Of a stretch of 64,000 bases of DNA, positions 18,905 through 27,168 are shown piece by piece (position 1 is the stretch's first letter; each line of letters starts with the position of its first letter). The stretch comes from Janthinobacterium sp. SUN073 (GTDB lineage: Bacteria; Pseudomonadota; Gammaproteobacteria; Burkholderiales; Burkholderiaceae_D): assembly GCF_030397665.1 (NCBI RefSeq), contig NZ_JAPUBT010000001.1:803926-867925 (forward strand), given 5' to 3'. The notes beneath the pieces are model-generated. The model did no database searches. It had not been told where the DNA came from and saw only the letters and a program-made list of their open reading frames with translations. A program made the translations under genes and the position numbers.

Positions 18905-19426
18905 TCAGCTGAGCGCGCGCCTCAGTTCCGCATAGGCGTCGACCAGCCGCTGCTTCGAATAGCCGCGATTGAGTCCACTGGGATTGGGCAGTATCCATAC
19001 GCGCGCGCCGCCGAACCGTTCTGGCTGTTCGCCCCAGTCCACCTGACGTTGTCCCGTCATCGCCGCGTAGGCGGCCTTGCCCAGGAAGGCGATCCACTGC
19101 GGCTGCATCAATGCCAGTTTGTGCTGCAGGCCCGCCGCCGCCTGCGCGAACTCGTCTGTCCCCACCTGGTCCGCGCGGCTGGTCGGGCGCCCGACGGCCG
19201 CCGTCAAACCCAGCCCGAAACCGAGCACGCTGGCATCGTCTTGCGGCGCCACCAAATGCGGCGTAAAGCCGGCCAGATGCAATACAGGCCAGAAGCGGTT
19301 GCCGCGGCCGAGAAAATGGTGGCCGGCGTCCGCCGCGTCCACACCGGGATTGAGGCCGCAAAAGACCACCTGCAAGCCGGGAGCCAGGATGTCGGGCAAG
19401 CCCGGAGCCGTTGTGAGGTATGTCAT
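18905..19426 (-). CDS. mug: Mug-type G:T/U mismatch-specific DNA glycosylase
   Basis: A 173-residue uracil-DNA-glycosylase superfamily protein. The start MTYLTTAPG at 19426 has GGAG six bases upstream; a longer frame to 19501 has no better support. Motif A appears as [15 protein letters not shown] and the second motif as [10 protein letters not shown], both as in Mug/TDG. The enzyme removes uracil or thymine opposite guanine. It is convergent with the anti-sigma gene. Confidence 0.9.
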   Translation of the reverse strand: MTYLTTAPGLPDILAPGLQVVFCGLNPGVDAADAGHHFLGRGNRFWPVLHLAGFTPHLVAPQDDASVLGFGLGLTAAVGRPTSRADQVGTDEFAQAAAGLQHKLALMQPQWIAFLGKAAYAAMTGQRQVDWGEQPERFGGARVWILPNPSGLNRGYSKQRLVDAYAELRRALS

Positions 19427-19576
19427 GAAAACTCCGCTATCAGAAGCCGCAGTATGCCACCTGCCCCATGTCCTGCAGCGCAGGGCGGGCGGTGCTACCA
19501 TCCCGTACTGATGCGCTCATCCGTATGGTGGATGGCCATCGCGCTTTCCCGCGCCATCCCCCACAGAGGAATAAAC

Positions 19577-20053
19577 ATGACGACCCTGACCATCAATGGC
19601 AAGCAGCACGACCTTGCACTGCCTGAAGACACTCCCCTGCTGTGGGCCTTGCGCGACGAACTGGGCATGACCGGCACCAAATTCGGTTGCGGCATGGCCC
19701 TGTGCGGCGCCTGCACCGTGCACCTCGATGGCGAGGCCATCCGCTCCTGCGTGACGCCCGTGTCGGCCGCCGCCGGCAAGCGCATCACCACCATCGAAGC
19801 GGTGGGCGAAGACAAGGTCGGCTTTGCGCTACAGCAAGCCTGGCAGGAACACGGCGTACCACAATGCGGCTATTGCCAGGCTGGCCAGATCATGTCGGCC
19901 ACGGCCCTGCTGCACAAAACGCCGGCGCCGAACGACAAGCAAATCCGCGAAGCGATGAGCGGCAATATCTGCCGCTGCGGCACCTATACGCGCATCCATG
20001 CAGCCATCAAGCAGGCCGCGACCAGCATCAACGCGAAAGGAGCGGCCAAATGA
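19577..20053 (+). CDS. iorA: (2Fe-2S) subunit of isoquinoline 1-oxidoreductase-like enzyme
   Basis: A 158-residue electron-transfer subunit. The ATG at 19577 follows an AGAGGA site; the open frame continues upstream, but that part has no coding support. A plant-type ferredoxin cluster is bound by [14 protein letters not shown] plus a later cysteine. The second cluster sits in CGYCQAGQ and NICRCGTY. It forms a heterodimer with the molybdenum subunit IorB, whose start overlaps its stop. The substrate could be an aldehyde or an N-heterocycle. Confidence 0.9.
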   Translation: MTTLTINGKQHDLALPEDTPLLWALRDELGMTGTKFGCGMALCGACTVHLDGEAIRSCVTPVSAAAGKRITTIEAVGEDKVGFALQQAWQEHGVPQCGYCQAGQIMSATALLHKTPAPNDKQIREAMSGNICRCGTYTRIHAAIKQAATSINAKGAAK

Positions 20054-22359
20054 GCATCCTTGAAAACATCCCCGCCCCCACTTCGCCTGCGCGGCGCAAC
20101 TGGCTCAAGGCCGCCGGCGCGCTGGCCGGCCTGACCCTGGTGGCCGCCCCTTCCGGCCTGGTGATGGCGGCCGACGCCGTCAAATACGGCGGCGACAGTA
20201 TGGCTGGCGGCGTGGTCGACGACACCCTGGTCTTCCTGTCGATTGCCGCCGACGGCATCGTCACCATCGTGGCGCACCGCTCCGAAATGGGCCAGGGCAT
20301 CCGCACCAGCCTGCCCATGGTGGCGGCCGATGAACTGGGCGCTGACTGGGCGCAGGTGCGCGTGCAGCAGGCGCCCGCCGACGAAGCGCGCTACGGCAGC
20401 CAGGATACGGACGGTTCGCGCAGCATGCGCCACTCGTTCCGCGCCATGCGCCACGTGGGCGCCACGGCGCGCCTGATGCTGGAAACGGCGGCCGCCGTGC
20501 GCTGGGACGTGCCCGTGACGGAAGTCAAGGCCGCCAACCATGCGGTCGTGCATGCTGCCAGCGGGCGCTCGCTGTCCTTCGGCGCGCTGGCCGGGGAAGC
20601 GGCCAGATTGCCGGTGCCGCCACGCGCGCGCATCAGCCTCAAAACGGCCGGCGAGCTGCGCTACATCGGCCAAAGCAGCACGCGCGGCATCGACCTGCAC
20701 GATATCGTCACGGGCAACACCCACTTCGGCATCGACACGCGCCTCGATGGCATGGCGTATGCCGTCATCGCCCGCCCGCCCGTCTTTGGCGGCAAGCTGA
20801 AAAGCGTGGACAAGACGGCGGCCCTGAAGGTGCCGGGCGTGCTGCGCATCGTCGAACTGGCGGGCAGTCCGCCGCCGGCCATGTTCAATCCGCTGGGCGG
20901 CGTGGCCGTCATCGCCAGCAACACCTGGGCTGCCATCAAGGGTCGCGAAGCGCTGGTGCTGGAATGGGAGGATGGCCCGAACGGCGGCTACGATTCGAAG
21001 GCTTTCCGCAAGACGCTGGAAGCGGCCGTGCGCCAGCCGGCCAGCCCGGCGCGCGACCAGGGCAAGACGGTGGCCACCCTGGCCGCCGCTCCCGCCGCGC
21101 GCAAATTCAGTGCAGAATATTATCTGCCCCACCTGGCCCACGCCACCATGGAGCCGCCCGCCGCCACCGTGCGCATCGCCGATGGCAAGGCCGAAGTATG
21201 GGCCTGCGTGCAGGCGCCGCAAGCGACGCGCAGCAACGTGGCCAAGGCCCTGGGTCTGGCGTATGACGACGTGACCGTCCACGTGACCCTGCTCGGCGGC
21301 GGCTTCGGGCGCAAATCGAAACCCGATTTCGCCGTCGAGGCGGCGCTGCTGTCGAAGGCCATGGATGGCGCGCCCGTCAAGCTGACGTGGACGCGCGACG
21401 ACGACCTGCAGCACGACTACCTGCACACGGTGTCCGTCGAGCGGCTGGAAGCATCGCTCGACGCCAAAGGCCATCCCACCGCCTGGCTGCACCGCACGGC
21501 TGCACCCACCATCACCTCGACCTTTGCCTCCGGCGCGAACAAGCAGGCGCCGTTCGAGCTGGGCATGTCGGCCATCAACGTGCCGTATGCGATTGCGAAC
21601 ATCCGCGTCGAAGTGCCGGAAGTACCAGCCCACACGCGCATCGGCTGGTTCCGTTCCGTCTCGAACATCCCGCACGCGTTTGCCATCCAGTCGTTCACGG
21701 CCGAACTGGCGCATGCGGCAAAGCGCGACCACCGCGACTACCTGCTGGCACTGCTGGGTCCTGCGCGCAAGATCAACCCGGCCGACTTGTCCGATGGCTG
21801 GAACTATGGCGAAGACCCGGCGAAGTATCCGGTCGACATCGGCCGCATGCGCCACGTGATCGAGCTGGCGACAGCCAAGGCGGGCTGGGGCCGCAAGCTG
21901 CCCAAGGGCCGGGGACTGGGCCTGGCCGTGTCCTACAGCTTTGTCACCTATGTGGCGGCCGTGATCGAGGTGGAGATCAACGCGGCCGGTGAAGTCATCG
22001 TGCCCAGGGTCGATATCGCCATGGATTGCGGACCGCAGATCAACCCGGACCGCGTGCGCTCGCAGATCGAGGGCGCCTGCATCATGGGCCTGTCCCTGGC
22101 CATGAGCGGCGAAATCAGTTTCAAGAATGGCCGGGTCGAGCAAAGCAATTTCCACGACTACGCCGTGCTGCGCGCCGCCGACGCGCCGCGCGTGATCCAC
22201 ACGCACCTGGTGCCGGGCACCCTGGACATGGAGCTGGGCGGCGTGGGCGAGCCGGCCACGCCGCCCATCGCGCCGGCCCTGTGCAACGCCATCTTCGCCG
22301 CCACGGGCAAGCGCATCCGCGCCCTGCCCGTCGGCATGCAACTGGCGAAAAAGGCTTAA
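20050..22359 (+). CDS. iorB: Molybdopterin-binding subunit of isoquinoline 1-oxidoreductase-like enzyme
   Basis: A 769-residue xanthine-oxidase family subunit translated from an ATGA overlap with iorA. The N-terminus carries a twin-arginine signal ([11 protein letters not shown]15-R16), so the complex is probably exported folded to the periplasm. Conserved stretches include [34 protein letters not shown] and the late [19 protein letters not shown]. No large FAD subunit is present, which fits the IorAB two-subunit type. The substrate cannot be predicted. The stop overlaps the stop of the convergent MFS gene by four bases. Confidence 0.9.
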   Translation: MSILENIPAPTSPARRNWLKAAGALAGLTLVAAPSGLVMAADAVKYGGDSMAGGVVDDTLVFLSIAADGIVTIVAHRSEMGQGIRTSLPMVAADELGADWAQVRVQQAPADEARYGSQDTDGSRSMRHSFRAMRHVGATARLMLETAAAVRWDVPVTEVKAANHAVVHAASGRSLSFGALAGEAARLPVPPRARISLKTAGELRYIGQSSTRGIDLHDIVTGNTHFGIDTRLDGMAYAVIARPPVFGGKLKSVDKTAALKVPGVLRIVELAGSPPPAMFNPLGGVAVIASNTWAAIKGREALVLEWEDGPNGGYDSKAFRKTLEAAVRQPASPARDQGKTVATLAAAPAARKFSAEYYLPHLAHATMEPPAATVRIADGKAEVWACVQAPQATRSNVAKALGLAYDDVTVHVTLLGGGFGRKSKPDFAVEAALLSKAMDGAPVKLTWTRDDDLQHDYLHTVSVERLEASLDAKGHPTAWLHRTAAPTITSTFASGANKQAPFELGMSAINVPYAIANIRVEVPEVPAHTRIGWFRSVSNIPHAFAIQSFTAELAHAAKRDHRDYLLALLGPARKINPADLSDGWNYGEDPAKYPVDIGRMRHVIELATAKAGWGRKLPKGRGLGLAVSYSFVTYVAAVIEVEINAAGEVIVPRVDIAMDCGPQINPDRVRSQIEGACIMGLSLAMSGEISFKNGRVEQSNFHDYAVLRAADAPRVIHTHLVPGTLDMELGGVGEPATPPIAPALCNAIFAATGKRIRALPVGMQLAKKA

Positions 22360-23534
22360 GTCCGCCGCGCGGCGGGCAACTGCAGCAGCAGGGCCACGGC
22401 GGCGACCAAGGCGGCACCAGCCGCCAGCAGCCACATGGGCCAGTCGAGCAGGAGCAGCAACCCGCCCGTGGCGGCGCCGATGGCGCTGCCCAGGTACAGC
22501 GCCGATTCGTTGAGGGCGATGGCCAGGTTGCCGTCGCCCTGCCGCGCGCGCACGGCCAGCAACTGCTGGTTCTGCGGCACTTGCAGGGCCCAGCCAGCCG
22601 CGCCCCACAACGCAATCGGCGCCAGCATCAGCCAGGCCGACCAGCCGGCCGCCAGCGGCAGCACGCACAGGGCAAGCGCCAGCAGCAGCAAGATGCACCA
22701 GGTCAGTTTCGGCGCCGCCACCTTGTCCGCCCATGGCCCCACCAGCATGCTGCCCGTGATCCCTCCCACGCCCCACGCCCACAGGAACGGCGTGCTGGAA
22801 ACCGCTGCGCCGTGCGCGGACCATGCCAGCAGCGGCGCGATAAACGTGTACATGCCCAGGCTGGCGACGGCCGCCAGCAAGGATACCAGCAGAATGAGCA
22901 GCACCCGCCCATCGGCCAGCAAGGCCAGCTTGCCGCGCAGTGACATGGCCGGCGCCACTGGCAGCGCGGGCAGCTTCCACAGCAAGCCGGCCAGCGCCAG
23001 CGCGCCAAGGACGGCGACCAGCCACAGGGCCGCAGTCCAGCCCAGCTGCTGCGCCAGTAACAGGCTCAATGGCACGCCCAGCACCGTGCCGCCCGCCATG
23101 CCGCCCATGATCACGCCGATGGCCTTGCCCCGCTGCTGCGGCGCCGACACGCCCGCCGCCGCCGCGATACCCAGCGCCAGGTAGACACCGGCCCCGATGC
23201 CGGCCATGGCCCGCCAGGCCAGCAAACTGGCAAATCCGGGTGCCAGCGCGCTGGCCCCGTTCGCCAGCACGAACACGCCCAGGGCGAGCAACAGGCCGGA
23301 GCGCTGCGCGCGCGCCGGCAGCAAAGCCACGACCAGCGGCGAGCCGAGGCCATAGGCCAGGGTAAATGCCGTCACCAGTTGCGCGGCCATCGCCAGCGAG
23401 ATGGAAAAGGCACTGGCGATCAGCGGCATCAAGCCCGCCGTCACATACGAGGCCATGCCCAGCGCGAACGCGCCCACGGCGATCAGGTAGACGGTGAGGG
23501 GAAGAACGGCACGGGAGGAAGAAGAGTCAGACAT
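22356..23534 (-). CDS. MFS transporter, DHA1-like exporter
   Basis: A 392-residue protein with about twelve hydrophobic segments. Typical major-facilitator stretches are visible, such as LAYGLGSPLVVALLPARA between helices 2 and 3 and GVGGITGSMLVGPWADK in the second half. The family exports drugs, sugars or metabolites by proton antiport. It is transcribed divergently from an XRE regulator that probably controls it. Confidence 0.88.
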   Translation of the reverse strand: MSDSSSSRAVLPLTVYLIAVGAFALGMASYVTAGLMPLIASAFSISLAMAAQLVTAFTLAYGLGSPLVVALLPARAQRSGLLLALGVFVLANGASALAPGFASLLAWRAMAGIGAGVYLALGIAAAAGVSAPQQRGKAIGVIMGGMAGGTVLGVPLSLLLAQQLGWTAALWLVAVLGALALAGLLWKLPALPVAPAMSLRGKLALLADGRVLLILLVSLLAAVASLGMYTFIAPLLAWSAHGAAVSSTPFLWAWGVGGITGSMLVGPWADKVAAPKLTWCILLLLALALCVLPLAAGWSAWLMLAPIALWGAAGWALQVPQNQQLLAVRARQGDGNLAIALNESALYLGSAIGAATGGLLLLLDWPMWLLAAGAALVAAVALLLQLPAARRT

Positions 23535-23576
23535 GGGCCAGCTTTCGGGAAGAAAACGGGCATTCTGGAATACAAT

Positions 23577-23603
23577 ATAAACAATTACAATTTAACTGTT
23601 TAT
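23577..23603. promoter_or_regulatory. Inverted repeat in the MFS/XRE divergent promoter
   Basis: ATAAACAATT (23577-23586) and AACTGTTTAT (23594-23603) form an inverted repeat with nine of ten pairs and a seven-base spacer. It is placed centrally in the 110-bp AT-rich gap between the divergent genes. The symmetry and position suit an operator for the neighbouring XRE regulator; this is inferred. Confidence 0.55.
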
Positions 23604-23644
23604 GCTATTACTGATAGCAACAGGTTCACAGGAGAGACCGCAGC

Positions 23645-24442
23645 ATGCGCACTTTGACCCGCACCCGCCACGAACTGGCCGCCTACCTGCAGGCGCGGCG
23701 CGCGCGGCTGTCGCCGGAAGACGTGGGCTTGCCCGGCGGTGGAAGGCGGCGTACGCCGGGCTTGCGCCGCGAAGAAGTGGCGGCGCTGGCCGGCGTGGGG
23801 CTGACCTGGTACACCTGGCTGGAGCAGGGGCGCGACATCGGCGTCTCCAGCGCCTTTCTCGACAAACTGGCCGAAGTGCTGAAACTGGACGGGGGCGAGC
23901 GCCGCCACCTGTTCCTGCTGGCGCATGCGCGTCCGCCGGCCGAAGAGGGCAAGACGTATTGCGTGGTGCCGCCGCTGGTGCGCCGCCTGATGCACGAGCT
24001 GGCGCATCCGGCCTATGTGCTCAATCTGCGCTGGGACGTGCTGGCGTTCAATGCGGGCGCGGACGCCCTGTTTGGCTTCGGCGCGCATGCCGCCTCGCGC
24101 CGCAACCTGCTGTGGCTATTGTTTACCGACCCGCCGCTGCGCTCGCGCTTCGTGGCCTGGGAAGAGCAGGCGCCGCTGATGCTGTCGAGCTTTCGCCGCG
24201 ATTACGCGCGCGCCACGCAGGAAGCCGATATCCACGCGCTGGTGGAAGAACTGGAAAAAGTCTCGCCCGAGTTCAAGCGATGGTGGCGCCGCCACGACGT
24301 GCATGCGCCGTGCGACGGCGTGCGCCGCCTGACATTCGACGGCGAGCAGGTCGCGTATGAACACACCTCGCTGACCATCGATGCGGACCGCCATTTGCGG
24401 CTGGTCGTGTATGCGCGCCAGCTGGAAGAAGAAACGCCGTAG
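23645..24442 (+). CDS. XRE family regulator with MmyB-like ligand domain
   Basis: A 265-residue protein. The N-terminal helix-turn-helix (about 1-75) has RRTPGLRREEVAALAGVGLTW and WLEQGRDIGVS. The rest matches the MmyB-like ligand-binding region (PF17765 type), for example LNLRWDVLAFNAGADALFGF and LRLVVYARQLEEE. Members usually repress an adjacent transporter or oxidoreductase. Here the divergent MFS exporter is the likely target. Confidence 0.88.
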   Translation: MRTLTRTRHELAAYLQARRARLSPEDVGLPGGGRRRTPGLRREEVAALAGVGLTWYTWLEQGRDIGVSSAFLDKLAEVLKLDGGERRHLFLLAHARPPAEEGKTYCVVPPLVRRLMHELAHPAYVLNLRWDVLAFNAGADALFGFGAHAASRRNLLWLLFTDPPLRSRFVAWEEQAPLMLSSFRRDYARATQEADIHALVEELEKVSPEFKRWWRRHDVHAPCDGVRRLTFDGEQVAYEHTSLTIDADRHLRLVVYARQLEEETP

Positions 24443-24448
24443 AACGAA

Positions 24449-24483
24449 AAAACCGCCGGCCCTCTTGCGAGGAACCAGCGGCT
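24449..24483 (-). terminator. Possible terminator after the first initiator tRNA
   Basis: On the minus strand an imperfect stem (CCGCTGG with CCGGCGG, one mismatch) is followed by a run of T residues (A-run at 24449-24455 on the plus strand). It lies just downstream of the tRNA at 24490-24566 and would end its transcript. Confidence 0.5.
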
Positions 24484-24489
24484 TCGAAA

Positions 24490-24566
24490 TGGTTGCGGGG
24501 ACAGGATTTGAACCTGTGACCTTCGGGTTATGAGCCCGACGAGCTGCCAGACTGCTCCACCCCGCA
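24490..24566 (-). tRNA. Initiator tRNA-fMet (CAT), first copy
   Basis: A 77-nt tRNA with anticodon CAT in a CTCATAA loop. Three consecutive G-C pairs in the anticodon stem (CGGG/CCCG) mark it as an initiator. CCA is encoded. The acceptor stem is TGCGGGG/CCCCGCA, so position 1 is T facing A72 instead of the C1xA72 mismatch of E. coli. The T-arm GGTTCAAATCC is normal. A TATAAT box sits immediately upstream. It is identical to the copy at 24709-24785. Confidence 0.97.
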
Positions 24567-24571
24567 CTCGA

Positions 24572-24577
24572 ATTATA
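24572..24577 (-). promoter_or_regulatory. -10 box for the first initiator tRNA
   Basis: On the minus strand TATAAT ends five bases before the mature tRNA. A TTTACG hexamer 18 bases further upstream is a fair -35. The stretch TATAATTCGAG is shared with the second copy. Confidence 0.7.
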
Positions 24578-24666
24578 TACCAGATTGTTGCGCGGCGTAA
24601 AGGGAGAGAATTGACAATCTCATTCCTGCCCCGCCTGCCGGAGTTTGCCGCTGGCCGGCAATGGAA

Positions 24667-24701
24667 AAAGCCGCTGATCTTTTGCAAGAGTCAGCGGCTT
24701 T
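24667..24701 (-). terminator. Terminator after the second initiator tRNA
   Basis: AAAGCCGCTGA (24667-24677) pairs perfectly with TCAGCGGCTTT (24691-24701). Read on the minus strand the stem ends in TTTTT. It separates the two tRNA copies, so each has its own promoter and terminator. Confidence 0.88.
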
Positions 24702-24708
24702 CCGGTAT

Positions 24709-24785
24709 TGGTTGCGGGGACAGGATTTGAACCTGTGACCTTCGGGTTATGAGCCCGACGAGCTGCCAGACTGCTCCACCCCGCA
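24709..24785 (-). tRNA. Initiator tRNA-fMet (CAT), second copy
   Basis: Identical in sequence to the 24490-24566 copy, with the CAT anticodon, three G-C pairs in the anticodon stem, encoded CCA and T1-A72. Sequence identity extends through the ACCA end and 11 bases into the upstream promoter (TATAATTCGAG) and then stops, so the duplicated unit is little larger than the gene. Confidence 0.97.
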
Positions 24786-24790
24786 CTCGA

Positions 24791-24796
24791 ATTATA
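24791..24796 (-). promoter_or_regulatory. -10 box for the second initiator tRNA
   Basis: TATAAT on the minus strand lies five bases before the mature tRNA. TTGCCT 18 bases further upstream is a plausible -35. The region upstream differs from the other copy, so expression may differ. Confidence 0.7.
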
Positions 24797-24984
24797 AGGG
24801 CAAACGGGTGGCTTAGGCAATAGCTATCTCAACTTAGACTGCAATAGAACTATTTAATTAAAAAGGGTCGACCAATTGCTGCTTGGCATGTTGTCCGCCC
24901 GTCACGCCACGCCGCACGCAATCGGTGTACAGTAAGCGTTACACTATCGACTTACCCGATGCCATCCCTACTCCAAGCCTGCCC

Positions 24985-25563
24985 ATGAAATTCTGCTCCG
25001 AATGCGCCCATCCTGTCAGCCTGTCCATTCCGGAAGGCGACAACCGTCCGCGCTATGTCTGCGCCAACTGCGACGCCATCCATTACCAGAACCCGAAAAT
25101 GGTCGTCGGTTCCATTCCCGTCTGGGAAGAGGATGGCCAGCTGCAGGTCTTGCTGTGCAAGCGCGCCATCGAGCCGCGCCTGGGCTACTGGACCCTGCCG
25201 GCCGGCTTCATGGAAAACGACGAGACCACGTCGGACGCGGCCGAGCGCGAAACGGTGGAAGAAGCGGGCGCCAATATCGAGCTGGGGCCCCTGTTTTCGC
25301 TGCTCAACGTGCAGCGCGTGCACCAGGTGCACCTGTTCTACCTGGCGCGTTTGCGCGACCTCGATTTCGCACCGGGTATCGAAAGCCTGGAGGTGCGGCT
25401 GTTTACGGAAGCGCAGATTCCCTGGGATGACCTGGCCTTTCCCACCATCCGCGCCACCCTGGAACTGTTCTTTGCCGACCGCGTGAAAATCCGCGAAGGC
25501 GGCAGCTATGGTTTCCATACGGGCGACATCACGCGCCCGATGGCGCGCACGGATGCCGAGTAA
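24985..25563 (+). CDS. NUDIX hydrolase with N-terminal zinc ribbon
   Basis: A 192-residue protein. The start MKFCSECAHPV was chosen because it begins right at a zinc ribbon (CxxC ... CxxC: CSEC and CANC); the frame is open further upstream without coding character. The NUDIX box appears as GFMENDETTSDAAERETVEEAG. The family hydrolyses nucleoside diphosphates linked to another group, and the zinc-ribbon type resembles NADH pyrophosphatase-like and ADP-ribose-type enzymes. The exact substrate is unknown. aat follows 30 bases later. Confidence 0.9.
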   Translation: MKFCSECAHPVSLSIPEGDNRPRYVCANCDAIHYQNPKMVVGSIPVWEEDGQLQVLLCKRAIEPRLGYWTLPAGFMENDETTSDAAERETVEEAGANIELGPLFSLLNVQRVHQVHLFYLARLRDLDFAPGIESLEVRLFTEAQIPWDDLAFPTIRATLELFFADRVKIREGGSYGFHTGDITRPMARTDAE

Positions 25564-25593
25564 GCCCATCCACCCCATTACCATTGCGATGGC

Positions 25594-26310
25594 ATGATTC
25601 CCTGGCTCGATATCCACACCCCCTTTCCCGACGTTTCGCGCGCCCTCACCGATGAAGCGCCCGGCCTGCTGGCGGCCGGCGCCGACCTGTCGCCCGCACG
25701 CCTGCTCGACGCCTACCGGCACGGCATCTTCCCCTGGTTTTCCGAGGGCCAGCCCATACTCTGGTGGAGCACCGATCCGCGCATGGTGCTGATGACGGAG
25801 GACTTCAAGGTCTCCGACAGCCTGGCCAAGGCCATCCGCAAGGTCGAACGCGGCGCCGCCACGGACGGGCGCTGGCAGCTGCGCTTCGACGGCGATTTCG
25901 AGGCCGTCATGCGCGCCTGCGCCGCGCCGCGCAAGGATGGCCCGGGCACCTGGATTTCCGACGAAATCATCGCCGGCTACACGGGCTTGCACAAGCTGGG
26001 CTACGCGCACTCGTCGGAACTGTGGCTGGACGGCGAACTGGTGGGCGGCGCGTATGGCGTGTCGATCGGGCGCATGTTCTATGGCGAATCGATGTTTGCG
26101 CGCGTCTCGGATGGTTCGAAGATCGCGCTGGCGCAGCTGGTGCGCTTTTTGCAGGCGCGCGGCGTGACCATGATTGACTGCCAGCAAGAAACAAAACACC
26201 TGGCCTCGCTGGGCGCGGCGCCCATTTCGCGCGCGCGCTTCCTGGCCCACGTGCGCGTCGCCATTGAAGCCGAGCAAATCACCGATTGGCATGCTGCGCC
26301 AGCGGCGTAA
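25594..26310 (+). CDS. aat: Leucyl/phenylalanyl-tRNA-protein transferase
   Basis: A 238-residue cytoplasmic enzyme that adds Leu or Phe from tRNA to proteins with N-terminal Lys or Arg, marking them for ClpS/ClpAP. Family stretches include [40 protein letters not shown] and [19 protein letters not shown]. It is followed by bpt, the second N-end-rule transferase, with a 60-base gap. Confidence 0.96.
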   Translation: MIPWLDIHTPFPDVSRALTDEAPGLLAAGADLSPARLLDAYRHGIFPWFSEGQPILWWSTDPRMVLMTEDFKVSDSLAKAIRKVERGAATDGRWQLRFDGDFEAVMRACAAPRKDGPGTWISDEIIAGYTGLHKLGYAHSSELWLDGELVGGAYGVSIGRMFYGESMFARVSDGSKIALAQLVRFLQARGVTMIDCQQETKHLASLGAAPISRARFLAHVRVAIEAEQITDWHAAPAA

Positions 26311-26370
26311 AAAAGCTATGATAGCTTCACACAGACATCCATTGCTGCGGCCAGACCAGACAGGATCAGC

Positions 26371-27093
26371 ATGACGCACCTGAACGAACTACCGTTTGCC
26401 ACCCTGCAGTTCTACACGACGGCGCCCTACCCATGCAGCTACCTGGACGACCGCCAGGCCCGCTCGCAGGTGGCCACGCCTTCGCACCTGATCAACAGCG
26501 ACGTGTATTCGGAACTGGTGCGCAACGGCTTTCGTCGCAGCGGCATCTTCACCTACCGGCCGTACTGCGACGGCTGCCAGGCCTGCATCCCCGTGCGCGT
26601 GGTGGCGCAATCGTTCACGCCCAACCGCAACCAGCGCCGCGCCTGGAACCGGCACGCCGACCTGCAGGCGGGCGTGGCCACCCTGTCCTTCCTCGACGAG
26701 CATTACGAGCTGTATCTGCGCTACCAGAGCACGCGCCACGCGGGCGGCGGCATGGACCAGGACAGCCGCGACCAGTACGCGCAATTTTTGCTGCAAAGCC
26801 GGGTCAACACGCGCCTGGTGGAGTTTCGCGATGCCGACGGCATCCTGCGCATGGTCAGCATCATCGACGTGCTGGCCGATGGCCTGTCGTCCGTCTACAC
26901 GTTTTTCGATCCCGACGTGCCGGGCGCCTCGTACGGCACCTACAACGTGCTGTGGCAAATCGCCCAGGCGCGCGAACTGGGCCTGCCCTACATCTATCTG
27001 GGCTACTGGATAGAACAAAGCCCGAAGATGGCATATAAAACCAACTTCAAGCCGCTGGAAGCGCGCATCAAGGGGCAGTGGGTGGTGATGTAA
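26371..27093 (+). CDS. bpt: Bacterial leucyltransferase Bpt (Ate1-like)
   Basis: A 240-residue homologue of eukaryotic arginyltransferase. Bacterial Bpt adds leucine to N-terminal Asp or Glu. Visible signatures are the N-terminal [19 protein letters not shown] with its cysteine, the [16 protein letters not shown] cysteine cluster and the C-terminal [15 protein letters not shown]. Pairing with aat gives the complete bacterial N-end-rule targeting set. Confidence 0.94.
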   Translation: MTHLNELPFATLQFYTTAPYPCSYLDDRQARSQVATPSHLINSDVYSELVRNGFRRSGIFTYRPYCDGCQACIPVRVVAQSFTPNRNQRRAWNRHADLQAGVATLSFLDEHYELYLRYQSTRHAGGGMDQDSRDQYAQFLLQSRVNTRLVEFRDADGILRMVSIIDVLADGLSSVYTFFDPDVPGASYGTYNVLWQIAQARELGLPYIYLGYWIEQSPKMAYKTNFKPLEARIKGQWVVM

Positions 27094-27116
27094 ATCAAAC
27101 CCGACGGCGAAGGGCC

Positions 27117-27143
27117 GGGGTCGGACCCTCAGGGTCCGACCCC
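27117..27143. repeat. REP-like palindrome, copy 1
   Basis: GGGGTCGGACCCT (27117-27129), one base, then its exact reverse complement AGGGTCCGACCCC (27131-27143). It lies between the convergent ends of bpt and the tricorn protease gene. The same palindrome, differing only in the centre base, is at 40600-40626, and a related element is at 44422-44489. It could also act as a bidirectional transcription stop, but no T-run is present. Confidence 0.85.
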
Positions 27144-27168
27144 AGTCTTTGCAACGGGGGTTTCCGTT

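Noticed and set aside
19984-23025. A 1013-residue open frame on the minus strand opposite iorB
   Set aside because: It is a GC-bias shadow of iorB and the MFS gene: low-complexity residues (His, Arg, Gly, Ala), no domain, and it covers genes with clear families.
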